Source: JALNZU01 sp964463695 (lineage in GTDB: Bacteria > Bacteroidota > Bacteroidia > Bacteroidales > F082). Taken from it: a stretch of DNA of 64,000 bases. Both the position numbers and the translations under genes were made by a program. Shown one piece after another: positions 53,198 to 60,906 of the stretch (the first letter of the stretch is position 1; every line of letters starts with the position of its first letter). The notes beneath the pieces are model-generated. The model was not told the origin of the DNA. It was given only the letters and a program-made list of their open reading frames with translations, and made no database searches. The stretch covers positions 1-64,000 of the forward strand of contig CAYXCZ010000014.1 in NCBI GenBank assembly GCA_964463695.1, given 5' to 3'.

Positions 53198-54238
53198 TTA
53201 ATTCCCCGATACAACTTCTATTTTGTCATTATTTAATAAAATTACCAAATCCAAACCAGAATTACTAAATAACCTGGTGTATTCAAAACCCAAACTTTCT
53301 TCACTTAAAAGGTGTGATTCAACAATGTCAACATAACCTATTGCATCGGTGCCTAAAGTAAAATCGATAACATTAATCATAGCACCACCTAAAATATGAA
53401 TGGAGTTATTCACTTCAATATTGAGTTGATCGAAGCTATGCAAATTCAGACTACTCTCCGATTTATCAGAAAAATGATTCTTGAGCTTTTTAACATCTTC
53501 ATTATAATATCCCAGCAATTGGGATTTTACACGTGTTTCAGCCATTAATTCTTTCACTCCTTCTTTATCATTTCTTAGTTTCATCTCATCTAAATAGGTC
53601 AATACGGGCTTATTGTGTGTAAAAATGGCTGCTTGAAGCATATTTAAATACAGGATATCATGTGCATCAGCCAGGCGTTGGGTTAATATCTCTTCGCTCT
53701 GAAGAAAAGTTTCAATAGCATTCATATAATTCAACATAACACTATTCTGTGCCTGAATGCGGGCTATAGCGTTTTGTGCCATATTAAGATATTCAATAAT
53801 AGGCACTTCAGCTTGTCCGTCAATATCTAAAATCACATTAAGTGCATATAAAATGTCCTCACGCGCTAGTTCCAGAAATTGGGAAAAGGTTTTTAAAGCA
53901 TCGGAATAGGGATAATATGTTTTCTGGAATTCAGGCACTGAATCTGTCAATGCGAGCACATGGCCAAGATCGTTTTGAGTATTCAAGGATTGATAATAAT
54001 AAATCAACAAATACTTTTCATATTGAAGCCGTTTCACTGAATCTTCAACAAGCTCGTTCCTTAAAAGTAAATCGTTCTGTGTAACTTTTACATTTCGATA
54101 GCGATCAACCTTACCTATTGTCCCGGCTAACTGATTGTTTGTACCTTTAAATGTTTCCAATCTGATGCCAACTAAAATTCCTAAAAGAAGTGCGATGATG
54201 AAAACAAAACTGAACTGAATGGGTGATAACTTCTTCAT
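53198..54238 (-). CDS. Paralogue 4 of a single-pass membrane protein family of unknown function
   Basis: A 346-residue member of a four-gene local family. A short cytoplasmic start and one membrane helix (about 8-26, SFVFIIALLLGILVGI) are followed by a conserved GTIGKVDRYRNVKVTQNDLLLRNELVEDSVKR region and a helical body (QYEKYLLIYYYQSL; TYYPYSDALKTF; AREDILYALNV; NAIARIQAQNS; ILYLNMLQAAIFTHNKPVLTYLDEMKLRNDKEGVKEL). The C-terminal 100 residues differ from those of the other copies. Most diverged of the four and farthest from the sigma factor. I do not recognise the family. Confidence 0.78.
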   Translation of the reverse strand: MKKLSPIQFSFVFIIALLLGILVGIRLETFKGTNNQLAGTIGKVDRYRNVKVTQNDLLLRNELVEDSVKRLQYEKYLLIYYYQSLNTQNDLGHVLALTDSVPEFQKTYYPYSDALKTFSQFLELAREDILYALNVILDIDGQAEVPIIEYLNMAQNAIARIQAQNSVMLNYMNAIETFLQSEEILTQRLADAHDILYLNMLQAAIFTHNKPVLTYLDEMKLRNDKEGVKELMAETRVKSQLLGYYNEDVKKLKNHFSDKSESSLNLHSFDQLNIEVNNSIHILGGAMINVIDFTLGTDAIGYVDIVESHLLSEESLGFEYTRLFSNSGLDLVILLNNDKIEVVSGN

Positions 54239-54370
54239 AATTGTTTAGAATGTATTTTACACCAAAAAAATATACTTACATCTCTTAATGAGCTAAATTT
54301 ACGCTACCAATTCAGAATATTTCAAGAGCCAATAGTGTTTCTTTATTAATCAGCCTTGTAACTGAAAAAA

Positions 54371-55366
54371 TCATTTTACAGGAGAAATCCCACCTAAAGT
54401 TCCCATATCTTCAAAATAAAGACCCAAGGTCTGCTCACTTGTATAAAAACCTACAAATTCTGAAGTATAAAAATCAAAAAAGTCGTAAAGTCCTTCACTT
54501 CCGAGATTTACCTCCTCCAATAACCTTGTAGACAATAAAACATCTGAATCTAGATATTGGCCAATGCTGCCGAAAACAGCATCAAATCGGTCAGGAATGA
54601 TAACGCCCAATTTGTTAAAATCGATAGCGTATTGATCTTTAACATAAGGTTTCAAACCTGCATCTGCCACAATTTCTTTCAATCCTTCCTTGTTATTCAT
54701 CAACTTCTTTTTATTCAGATATTCCAAAACCGGTTTGTTCTGCGTAAAAATTGCTGTTTGAATAATATTGAAAGAAAGTAAATCATGGGCATCCATCAGC
54801 GATGGATATGTCGTGTTGGAGTTTGCCTGTATGAAGGTTTCAATTGCCGTCATATAATTCATCAAAATGGCATCATGATTTTTTATGCGTGCAATAGCAT
54901 TAATTGCCTCGTTAAGGTAACGCATTACTGGCACTTCGGAATCACTCTCAAGAGAAGATATCATATTGTATGCCAACAGTATATCTTCTCTCGCAGGTTC
55001 AAGGTAGACCTTAAAGCTACTAAGTGCCTCAGCATATGGGTAGTATGTTTTGAAAAATTCAGGGACATTTGTGGTTAATGTCAGCACTTTATCGACATCA
55101 TATGAGGTTTTTACCGACTGATAATAATAAAACATGAGATATTTCTGATACTGAATGCATTTATTGGTATCGTCTACCAATTCGTTCCGAAGTAGAATAT
55201 CTTCATCTGTCATTTTTACGTTTCGATAACGATCCACTTTTCCAATTGAACCTGAAAGCTTTTCCTTTTCAAAAAGTGGTAAATCGATCATCGAACCTAT
55301 CATTAAACCAGCCACAAAAGTCACCAGAGTAAATAAACCAATTTGAAGTGTTGTTAACTTTTTCAT
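54371..55366 (-). CDS. Paralogue 3 of the same membrane protein family
   Basis: A 331-residue copy with a membrane helix at about 8-26, then SGSIGKVDRYRNVKMTDEDILLRNELVDD, the YYYQS segment and the NAIARIKN helix. The C-terminal 90 residues (RFDAVFGSIGQYLDSDVLLSTRLLEEV) are unique. Gaps of 132 and 219 bases to its neighbours contain no clear terminator or promoter. Confidence 0.78.
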   Translation of the reverse strand: MKKLTTLQIGLFTLVTFVAGLMIGSMIDLPLFEKEKLSGSIGKVDRYRNVKMTDEDILLRNELVDDTNKCIQYQKYLMFYYYQSVKTSYDVDKVLTLTTNVPEFFKTYYPYAEALSSFKVYLEPAREDILLAYNMISSLESDSEVPVMRYLNEAINAIARIKNHDAILMNYMTAIETFIQANSNTTYPSLMDAHDLLSFNIIQTAIFTQNKPVLEYLNKKKLMNNKEGLKEIVADAGLKPYVKDQYAIDFNKLGVIIPDRFDAVFGSIGQYLDSDVLLSTRLLEEVNLGSEGLYDFFDFYTSEFVGFYTSEQTLGLYFEDMGTLGGISPVK

Positions 55367-55585
55367 ATCTTTTTGTTCTTTAGAGCCTTATTTACTTGAA
55401 TAATAATTGATCAAATTAAAATTACACGAATCGATTTCTTGAAAACTGGATGATTGACTACAATTTTTCACATCATTTTCAATTTTACCGAATTTATATC
55501 TTAACACTCACTGCCCATTTTCTACGAACGTTTTATGGCCATATAGATCAACAAAGGAGTCTCTGTTGTTAAGAATTGAATTAAA

Positions 55586-56521
55586 TCAAATTATAATTGG
55601 AAAATCAATATCCCCCAATTGCATCTCTGAGCTTATGTTTAATACCTTTAATACCTCATCACTGCTAAAACCTCCGCTTAACTCTTCAATTGAAGAAAAG
55701 GCATCCTCAAGCGCAACATCAGTAACAATTATCAATCGGAAACTATCTGTAAAATCAAAACCTAAAGTTTGAACATCAATAGCAAGTTGATCTTTAAACA
55801 ATTGTTTTAGCTGATTATCAGCAATAAGTTCCTTGATACCTTCTTTATCATTCAGAAGTTTTTTCTTATCCAAATAGCTGAGCATCGGTTTGTTCTGGGT
55901 GAGAATCGCAGATTGCAAAAGGTTCAACGAAATGATATCGTGTGCGTCATCTAGCGCTTCATATTTACCTTCAGGATTGGATTCTTTAAAAGTTACAATG
56001 GCATTCATTAGATTTAATAGTACAGTTTCATTGTTTTTGATTCGGGCAATTGCATTCTGAGCCTGGTTAAGATATCCAATTACAGGAACATTTGAGTTTT
56101 CATCCAACGAAGCAACCGTACTCAAAGCAAAAAGTATGTCTTCACGTGCAGGTACAAGAAAAGTTTTGAAACTTTCCAGTGCATTCATATAAGGATAGTA
56201 AGTCTTAATAAAATTTTCTGTTTCAGTCGTTTTCTTTAAAACCTCGTCCACATCAAAGGAAATCTTTAGCGATTTGTAATAATAAAAGAGCAAATATTTT
56301 TCGTATTGACGGCGTTTGGCTGTGTCTTCGACTAATTCATTACGCAGTAAAATATCATCTTCCGTTACTTTCACATTTCTGTAACGATCCACTTTTCCAA
56401 TTGAACCTGATAATTTTTCCTTTTCAAACAGGGGCATATCAATCATTGAACCAACCAATAAACCGCCGACAAATGTCAATAATGAGAAAAGGCTTACCTG
56501 AAGTAATGTTAACTTTTTCAT
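55586..56521 (-). CDS. Paralogue 2 of the same membrane protein family
   Basis: A 311-residue copy. The N-terminus (MKKLTLLQVSLFSLLTFVGG) and the whole central region (residues about 40-235) are very close to paralogue 1, for example YEKYLLFYYYKSLK and VPVIGYLNQAQNAIARIK, so the two are likely a recent duplication. The last 70 residues differ and contain SFRLIIVTDVALEDAFSSIEEL. The gap to paralogue 1 (318 bases) carries a large inverted repeat. Confidence 0.78.
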   Translation of the reverse strand: MKKLTLLQVSLFSLLTFVGGLLVGSMIDMPLFEKEKLSGSIGKVDRYRNVKVTEDDILLRNELVEDTAKRRQYEKYLLFYYYKSLKISFDVDEVLKKTTETENFIKTYYPYMNALESFKTFLVPAREDILFALSTVASLDENSNVPVIGYLNQAQNAIARIKNNETVLLNLMNAIVTFKESNPEGKYEALDDAHDIISLNLLQSAILTQNKPMLSYLDKKKLLNDKEGIKELIADNQLKQLFKDQLAIDVQTLGFDFTDSFRLIIVTDVALEDAFSSIEELSGGFSSDEVLKVLNISSEMQLGDIDFPIII

Positions 56522-56839
56522 TTGTTTTAATTCGTTATGTTATACTAAGTACTTTATTTTTAAACAATTAAATTCTCGAGGACGATTAACTTGAAAATTA
56601 AGATCAGCCTACTCTATCATAATACTGAGGAAACATAACCATAAATGAGAATATACTCTCAGTTAATCTAAATGGTAATCGCATCGATTTTTTTGAAAGA
56701 ACATTTTTAAAAAGTTTTGATACACTAATTTGAGACCACAATAAGTAAGGATTGTCAGTTCTATTATGAAGTCAGGTACGCTTGTTAAAACCAGATTAAC
56801 AAGCGTACATGATTCCATATCACATGATTTGGTCGCTCC
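56522..56839. other. Intergenic gap with a 13-bp inverted repeat
   Basis: This 318-base gap between paralogues 1 and 2 is AT-rich, with no TAnnTTTG box on the minus strand and no gene. Its notable element is the perfect palindrome at 56776-56808. Confidence 0.5.
56776..56808. repeat. Perfect 13-bp inverted repeat
   Basis: GTACGCTTGTTAA and TTAACAAGCGTAC flank a 7-base spacer. It lies about 31 bases downstream of the paralogue 1 stop. No T-run follows on the minus strand, so it is not a classical terminator; it may be an mRNA-protecting stem or a protein site. Confidence 0.7.
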
Positions 56840-57838
56840 TTACTTCAACTCAGTGACATCATAATATAATCCTAAGTTCTGAACATCAATACCTAATTGA
56901 TCTATTGCTTTCAAAGTGCTTACGGAGCTAATTGCATCATTACTCAAGAGTAAACTGCTTAACTCTTCATTTGAACAAAGAACCGCCTGCAAATTCTCTG
57001 CGTTACCTACAAGAACTAGCTGCAAATTTTCATTATTAGCTATACCCAGCTTATTTACATCAGCAACAAACTGACTATCAAGAATGGACTTTAATTGAGC
57101 ATCAGCAATCAGTTCTTTAACACCTTCCTTATCGTTGAGAAGTTTTTTCTTATCTAAGTAACTGAGCATAGGTTTATTCTGGGTTAGAATTGCCGATTGC
57201 ATCAGGTTCATTGAAATAATATCGTGTGCATCCTCCAAAGCCCAGAATTTGCCTTCAGGATTGGCATCTTTGAAAGTAATGATAGCATTCATCAGGTTCA
57301 TGAGAATAGATTCATTGCTATTGATACGTGCAATAGCATTTTGAGCTTGATTAAGGTATCCAATAACTGGAACTTTCGCATTTTCATCCAAAGAAGCAAC
57401 CATATTCAAAGCAAAGAGAATATCCTCCCGTGCTGGGACGAGGTATGTTTTGAAACTTTCCAAAGCGTTCATATAAGGATAATATGTCTTGGCAAATTCT
57501 TCTGTTTCCTTTGTTTTCTTTAATACTTCATCTACATCAAAAGAAGTTTTAAGTGACTTGTAATAATAAAACAGCAGGTACTTTTCGTATTGAGTGCGTT
57601 TGGCGGTATCGTCAAGCAGCTCATTACGCAATAAAATATCATCTTCAGATACCTGAACATTGCGATAGCGATCTACTTTTCCAATTGAACCTCCGAGATA
57701 CTTACCCATTTCATAATAATCAGTTTGGGAGTCTGCTCCCTGAGGCGAATAGTTTACAATACTGATACCAAGGAATAATCCTACTACCAGTGCGAGTGCT
57801 GCTAAAAGAGCGGCTTGAAGTAATGTGTACTTTTTCAT
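56840..57838 (-). CDS. Paralogue 1 of the membrane protein family, nearest the sigma factor
   Basis: A 332-residue copy. The membrane helix (about 8-27) is followed by a short extra insert (NYSPQGADSQTDYYEMGKYL) before the shared GGSIGKVDRYRNVQVSEDDILLRNEL region and helical body. The C-terminus (LQLVLVGNAENLQAVLCSNEEL) differs from the other copies. It follows the anti-sigma-like gene after 81 bases and is the first of the array. Confidence 0.78.
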   Translation of the reverse strand: MKKYTLLQAALLAALALVVGLFLGISIVNYSPQGADSQTDYYEMGKYLGGSIGKVDRYRNVQVSEDDILLRNELLDDTAKRTQYEKYLLFYYYKSLKTSFDVDEVLKKTKETEEFAKTYYPYMNALESFKTYLVPAREDILFALNMVASLDENAKVPVIGYLNQAQNAIARINSNESILMNLMNAIITFKDANPEGKFWALEDAHDIISMNLMQSAILTQNKPMLSYLDKKKLLNDKEGVKELIADAQLKSILDSQFVADVNKLGIANNENLQLVLVGNAENLQAVLCSNEELSSLLLSNDAISSVSTLKAIDQLGIDVQNLGLYYDVTELK

Positions 57839-57902
57839 TGTATTGAAATTTTAGTTGTGAATAATAATTGATTCTATTTTATTTAATTATTGTTATGTTA
57901 GT

Positions 57903-57918
57903 AAAAAGTTGGTTTTTT
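57903..57918. repeat. AAAAAGTTGG repeat, copy 1
   Basis: A 15-base sequence (AAAAAGTTGGTTTTT) here recurs exactly at 59310-59324. This copy lies 65 bases before the paralogue 1 start. It may be part of a promoter of the local sigma factor; this is tentative. Confidence 0.4.
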
Positions 57919-57919
57919 A

Positions 57920-58672
57920 TCAAAAAGAAAGATGCTTTTTTATAATAACTGATTGATTCTGAAATGCTGTGATAGTGACAGTTGCCTGAACCTCCGTGGT
58001 TTTTTCCAGAATGAGTTGAAATGAGTTCATCCCTGTTGCTGTAAAATTGACAGATCCCATATTGTAATCACTCGAATTTGCACCTTCTGCCATTACAAAT
58101 TCGGCTTTAGCAACCTTAAAATCAGTTGTACTAAAAGAGGTTTCCAGGTGAAGTTCGTTTGGACTATTGATCACAAAATTCAAATAGTAAAGGTTGCCAA
58201 TCTGATATGGAATCATTTTAATGCTGCTGTGTTGATAAGCATAGGAAATTTCTTGTCCGGAGACGCTGCTGATACTACCTGCAAGCCGGCTTGTATCTGT
58301 GGGTTCAATTTCAGCCAGAAAAAACCATGTAAAAGCCGTGCCTACCATTACTCCGGTAAATAAAATCATCGCATAACGAACCGGGAAAGGATTGAATAAT
58401 TGATCCCAAAAAGGGTTGTCCCACCAACTTTGTTTTGTGACACGCTTTTTTGATGTAATGCGCTGCATGACTTCCTCAGTAATATCTACAGGATGCTCTT
58501 CCATATGTGTTTTCTCAAGGCGAAGCTCTATCTCTTTAAGTTTGTCCAGGTGATCATTGTCAGTTTTAGAACTCATATTTTCAGCCAGATTACTATCAGA
58601 GCTTTTGCCTTTCATCTGTTCCTTGCCGGGGTTTTTATCCAACTGAGCTGAAGCGTTTTTCCTGAAGTCCAT
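57920..58672 (-). CDS. Anti-sigma-like membrane protein
   Basis: A 250-residue protein. A charged cytoplasmic part (about 1-105, including DHLDKLKEIELRLEKTHMEEHPVDITEEVMQRI) is followed by one membrane helix (about 106-126, MILFTGVMVGTAFTWFFLAEI) and a beta-rich extracytoplasmic domain. Just after the helix is LAGSISSV, which recalls the GSIGKV start of the paralogue ectodomains. It lies 17 bases after the ECF sigma gene, the usual anti-sigma position. No zinc-binding motif is seen. The PrsW-like gene upstream could provide the protease that cuts it. Confidence 0.68.
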   Translation of the reverse strand: MDFRKNASAQLDKNPGKEQMKGKSSDSNLAENMSSKTDNDHLDKLKEIELRLEKTHMEEHPVDITEEVMQRITSKKRVTKQSWWDNPFWDQLFNPFPVRYAMILFTGVMVGTAFTWFFLAEIEPTDTSRLAGSISSVSGQEISYAYQHSSIKMIPYQIGNLYYLNFVINSPNELHLETSFSTTDFKVAKAEFVMAEGANSSDYNMGSVNFTATGMNSFQLILEKTTEVQATVTITAFQNQSVIIKKHLSF

Positions 58673-58689
58673 TGTATTATAGTTTTAAT

Positions 58690-59289
58690 TTATTCAAACG
58701 TTCTAAAATACGGTGTCTTTTCGAGTATCTCTTTAATCTGCATTCGCGCATCGAATAGCCGCGACCTCACTTTTTGCTCCGAAATCTGTAGCGAATAAGC
58801 TACTTCTTTATAGGAGAGTTGTTCGTAATACTTCAAAACTATCACCGCTCTATATTTCTCTTTTAATTGATTAACAGCATATTGCAACTGATACTCACGC
58901 TCATCAAATGTATCTTCTCTTTCATCTTCAACATTCTGCAAATATTTAGTTCCAACATTATTTTTTTGCTTTTTCAAATAATTCAAAGCAGTATTAACAG
59001 CAATCCTATACACCCAGCTGAAAAATTTGTGGTCGCCGCGAACCGTAGCCAAAGCCTCATATGCTTTTACAAAAACCACTTGAGTCAGCTCCAGAGCTTC
59101 ATCCCTGTCATGAATCATCCGTATGAGTAGATTGTAGACAGGACGTTGATACTTGTCAACTAATACTCTGTATGCATTCACCTGTCCCTTTAGTACCTTT
59201 TTTATTATTTCATGATCTTCGAGGGCGCTCTGCTGTGCTACTTCCTGTTTTTCATTATCCGGTTTATCTATGTCATCTTCATTTTTCAT
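58690..59289 (-). CDS. ECF-type RNA polymerase sigma factor (with PrsW and paralogue array)
   Basis: A 199-residue ECF sigma factor. An acidic N-terminal extension (about 1-25) precedes region 2 (VDKYQRPVYNLLIRMIHDRDEALELTQVVFVKAYEAL; FFSWVYRIAVNTALNYLKKQ). Region 4 follows (LKEKYRAVIVLKYYEQLSYKEVAYSLQISEQKVRSRLFDARMQI). It lies 37 bases after the PrsW-like gene and is followed by the anti-sigma-like gene and four paralogues, the likely regulon core. The other ECF factor, at 18493, has a different neighbourhood. Confidence 0.92.
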   Translation of the reverse strand: MKNEDDIDKPDNEKQEVAQQSALEDHEIIKKVLKGQVNAYRVLVDKYQRPVYNLLIRMIHDRDEALELTQVVFVKAYEALATVRGDHKFFSWVYRIAVNTALNYLKKQKNNVGTKYLQNVEDEREDTFDEREYQLQYAVNQLKEKYRAVIVLKYYEQLSYKEVAYSLQISEQKVRSRLFDARMQIKEILEKTPYFRTFE

Positions 59290-59309
59290 GAATTACACTT
59301 TATGTTTTG

Positions 59310-59324
59310 AAAAAGTTGGTTTTT
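59310..59324. repeat. AAAAAGTTGG repeat, copy 2
   Basis: Second exact copy of the 15-base sequence, 21 bases before the ECF sigma start and just inside the gap after the PrsW-like gene. The two copies sit upstream of the sigma gene and of paralogue 1, which fits autoregulation. Confidence 0.4.
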
Positions 59325-59326
59325 GA

Positions 59327-60325
59327 TTAACTATTTTCCAATTGACTTAATTTCCACAGTTCTCTGTGCTTGATTCTGATGAGTGGCTGCAACGCAAGCT
59401 CACCGGTTTTACCAACCTGTTTACGTAAAGCTTTGAGCTCTGTAAGTTTCTCAATCGTATCACTTTCAGCAATTGGCGTAAATCCGTTCTCTTTAAGCAT
59501 CAGGTTACGTTTTGCTTTTATCGAAAGTTCGAGATACAGGCTTAGGTAATTATACAGATCTACGATCATTTCTGAGTCAAAATGGGCTCTCAGTCCGGCG
59601 ATATATGCTCCCGATCGGGTACCCGAAAACTTGCCCTGCCTGATCATTCTCAATATTTCTACTTCGTTACTAAATTCCATTTCCAACCAATTTTGGAGAC
59701 TGCTGGTGCTTTGTTTAAAAATAAAGCCAAAGAAAACAGGGAGCATCACAAAAATGAGTAAGGTTTGGAGGTATGGATTCAGAAAAAAATGATTGAATGC
59801 GCTGTGAACGATTATCGCAACAAATAGTCCGCTAAGGACTGAAAAAAAGAGTTTCTTCTCGCGCTGTATTCCACCCATTATAAGTAGAGCCACAATAGCA
59901 GTACAGCCACCATGCATGAGTGCTGTGCCAAAACCACGCAACATCCATAACATCATAGATGGCTCATCTCCAATGAAATAGATATAAACCATATTCTCAA
60001 TCAAGGCGAAACCTGTACCGGAAGCAAACCCATAAATTGCAGCATCAATTGAGAAACCTATTTTTCGTCGGGCAATCAGAAGAAAAACAAACAGCGCTTT
60101 TAGAATCTCCTCAACAATTGGAGCAAAATAGCGTGTAAAATGCTCAAAACTGAGCGAAAGATGTGAGGAAAGCCATTCATTTGAAAGATAAGAAAACCAG
60201 GCTGCCAATCCTCCCCACAAAATTGATAAGGCGAGATTTTTTTTATTCACCAATTTAAAGCTATCCATCAGGAAAAGCCCTGTCAGAAAAAGAAGTACCG
60301 GCATTAAGCTAAAAACGATTTTCAT
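59327..60325 (-). CDS. PrsW-like intramembrane protease
   Basis: A 332-residue polytopic membrane protein. The N-terminal 210 residues hold about seven helices. The PrsW motifs are present: PIVEEILKAL with Glu72/Glu73, FALIENMVY with Glu110, then His138 (ALMHGGC) and His174 (VHSAFNHFF), the set expected for the metal-type CAAX/PrsW superfamily. In Bacillus PrsW makes the first cut in anti-sigma factor RsiW. Here the gene immediately precedes an ECF sigma and an anti-sigma-like gene, so a matching role is likely but inferred. The C-terminal 120 residues are soluble, helical and basic. Confidence 0.88.
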   Translation of the reverse strand: MKIVFSLMPVLLFLTGLFLMDSFKLVNKKNLALSILWGGLAAWFSYLSNEWLSSHLSLSFEHFTRYFAPIVEEILKALFVFLLIARRKIGFSIDAAIYGFASGTGFALIENMVYIYFIGDEPSMMLWMLRGFGTALMHGGCTAIVALLIMGGIQREKKLFFSVLSGLFVAIIVHSAFNHFFLNPYLQTLLIFVMLPVFFGFIFKQSTSSLQNWLEMEFSNEVEILRMIRQGKFSGTRSGAYIAGLRAHFDSEMIVDLYNYLSLYLELSIKAKRNLMLKENGFTPIAESDTIEKLTELKALRKQVGKTGELALQPLIRIKHRELWKLSQLENS

Positions 60326-60906
60326 AAAGACATTTTTAAAAATGGATCTTTTTACAAATAAAAATAGAAACTAACTTATTATGGAATAAATAGTTGATTA
60401 TGTGGTATTTAAAAATTGTATTTGAATTATCTGAGTTTAGGCAGATTATGTTGAATGGTGATTCAAAAAAGCCAATTAAAGACTGATTAATGCTACTTTC
60501 AGGCAATAAGCTCTCAGCAGAGCTTGATAATAGACACTTGCACTGGGAAACCTGCAATGAAAAATATGCCAGTAGATTTACATGGTGCTTAGAAATCCGA
60601 TAAGATAGATCATCAACCATAATGTGTTGATTTTACTTGTCTCTGTTGTTAACAAAACTTTCCGTTCATTGTATCAAAAGCTAATTTTTTGGCAGTAACT
60701 TAATAAATAGTATCGGGCAATCAGATTGCAGTAATCAAAGAGTTGGATTGGAACTTTTAATAATATCAATGAACAAGCGCAAATGTAAGTTATTACCCAA
60801 TTAAAAACAAATTCCAATCCTTTAATAGATGTTTTTATTCAAAAAAAAATGATGCGGGATTGGATCTCGCATCATTCGTAAAATATTTGTATAAAATATC
60901 TGAAGA
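60326..60906. other. Intergenic region before the PrsW-like operon
   Basis: A 581-base region. The bases at 60841-60875 form a terminator for the phosphohexomutase gene. A 94-codon open frame at 60336-60620 (minus) shows no domain or composition typical of a gene. I see no exact TAnnTTTG promoter for the PrsW-like gene. Confidence 0.5.
60841..60875 (-). terminator. Terminator of the nucleotide-sugar gene cluster
   Basis: ATGATGCG (60849-60856) pairs with CGCATCAT (60868-60875), with inner GGA/TCT pairs. On the minus strand a run of T follows (60841-60848). It lies 31 bases after the phosphohexomutase stop. Confidence 0.85.

Noticed and set aside
60336..60620. 94-codon minus-strand open frame in the gap before the PrsW-like gene
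   Set aside because: No domain, signal or promoter; composition fits chance reading of AT-rich DNA.
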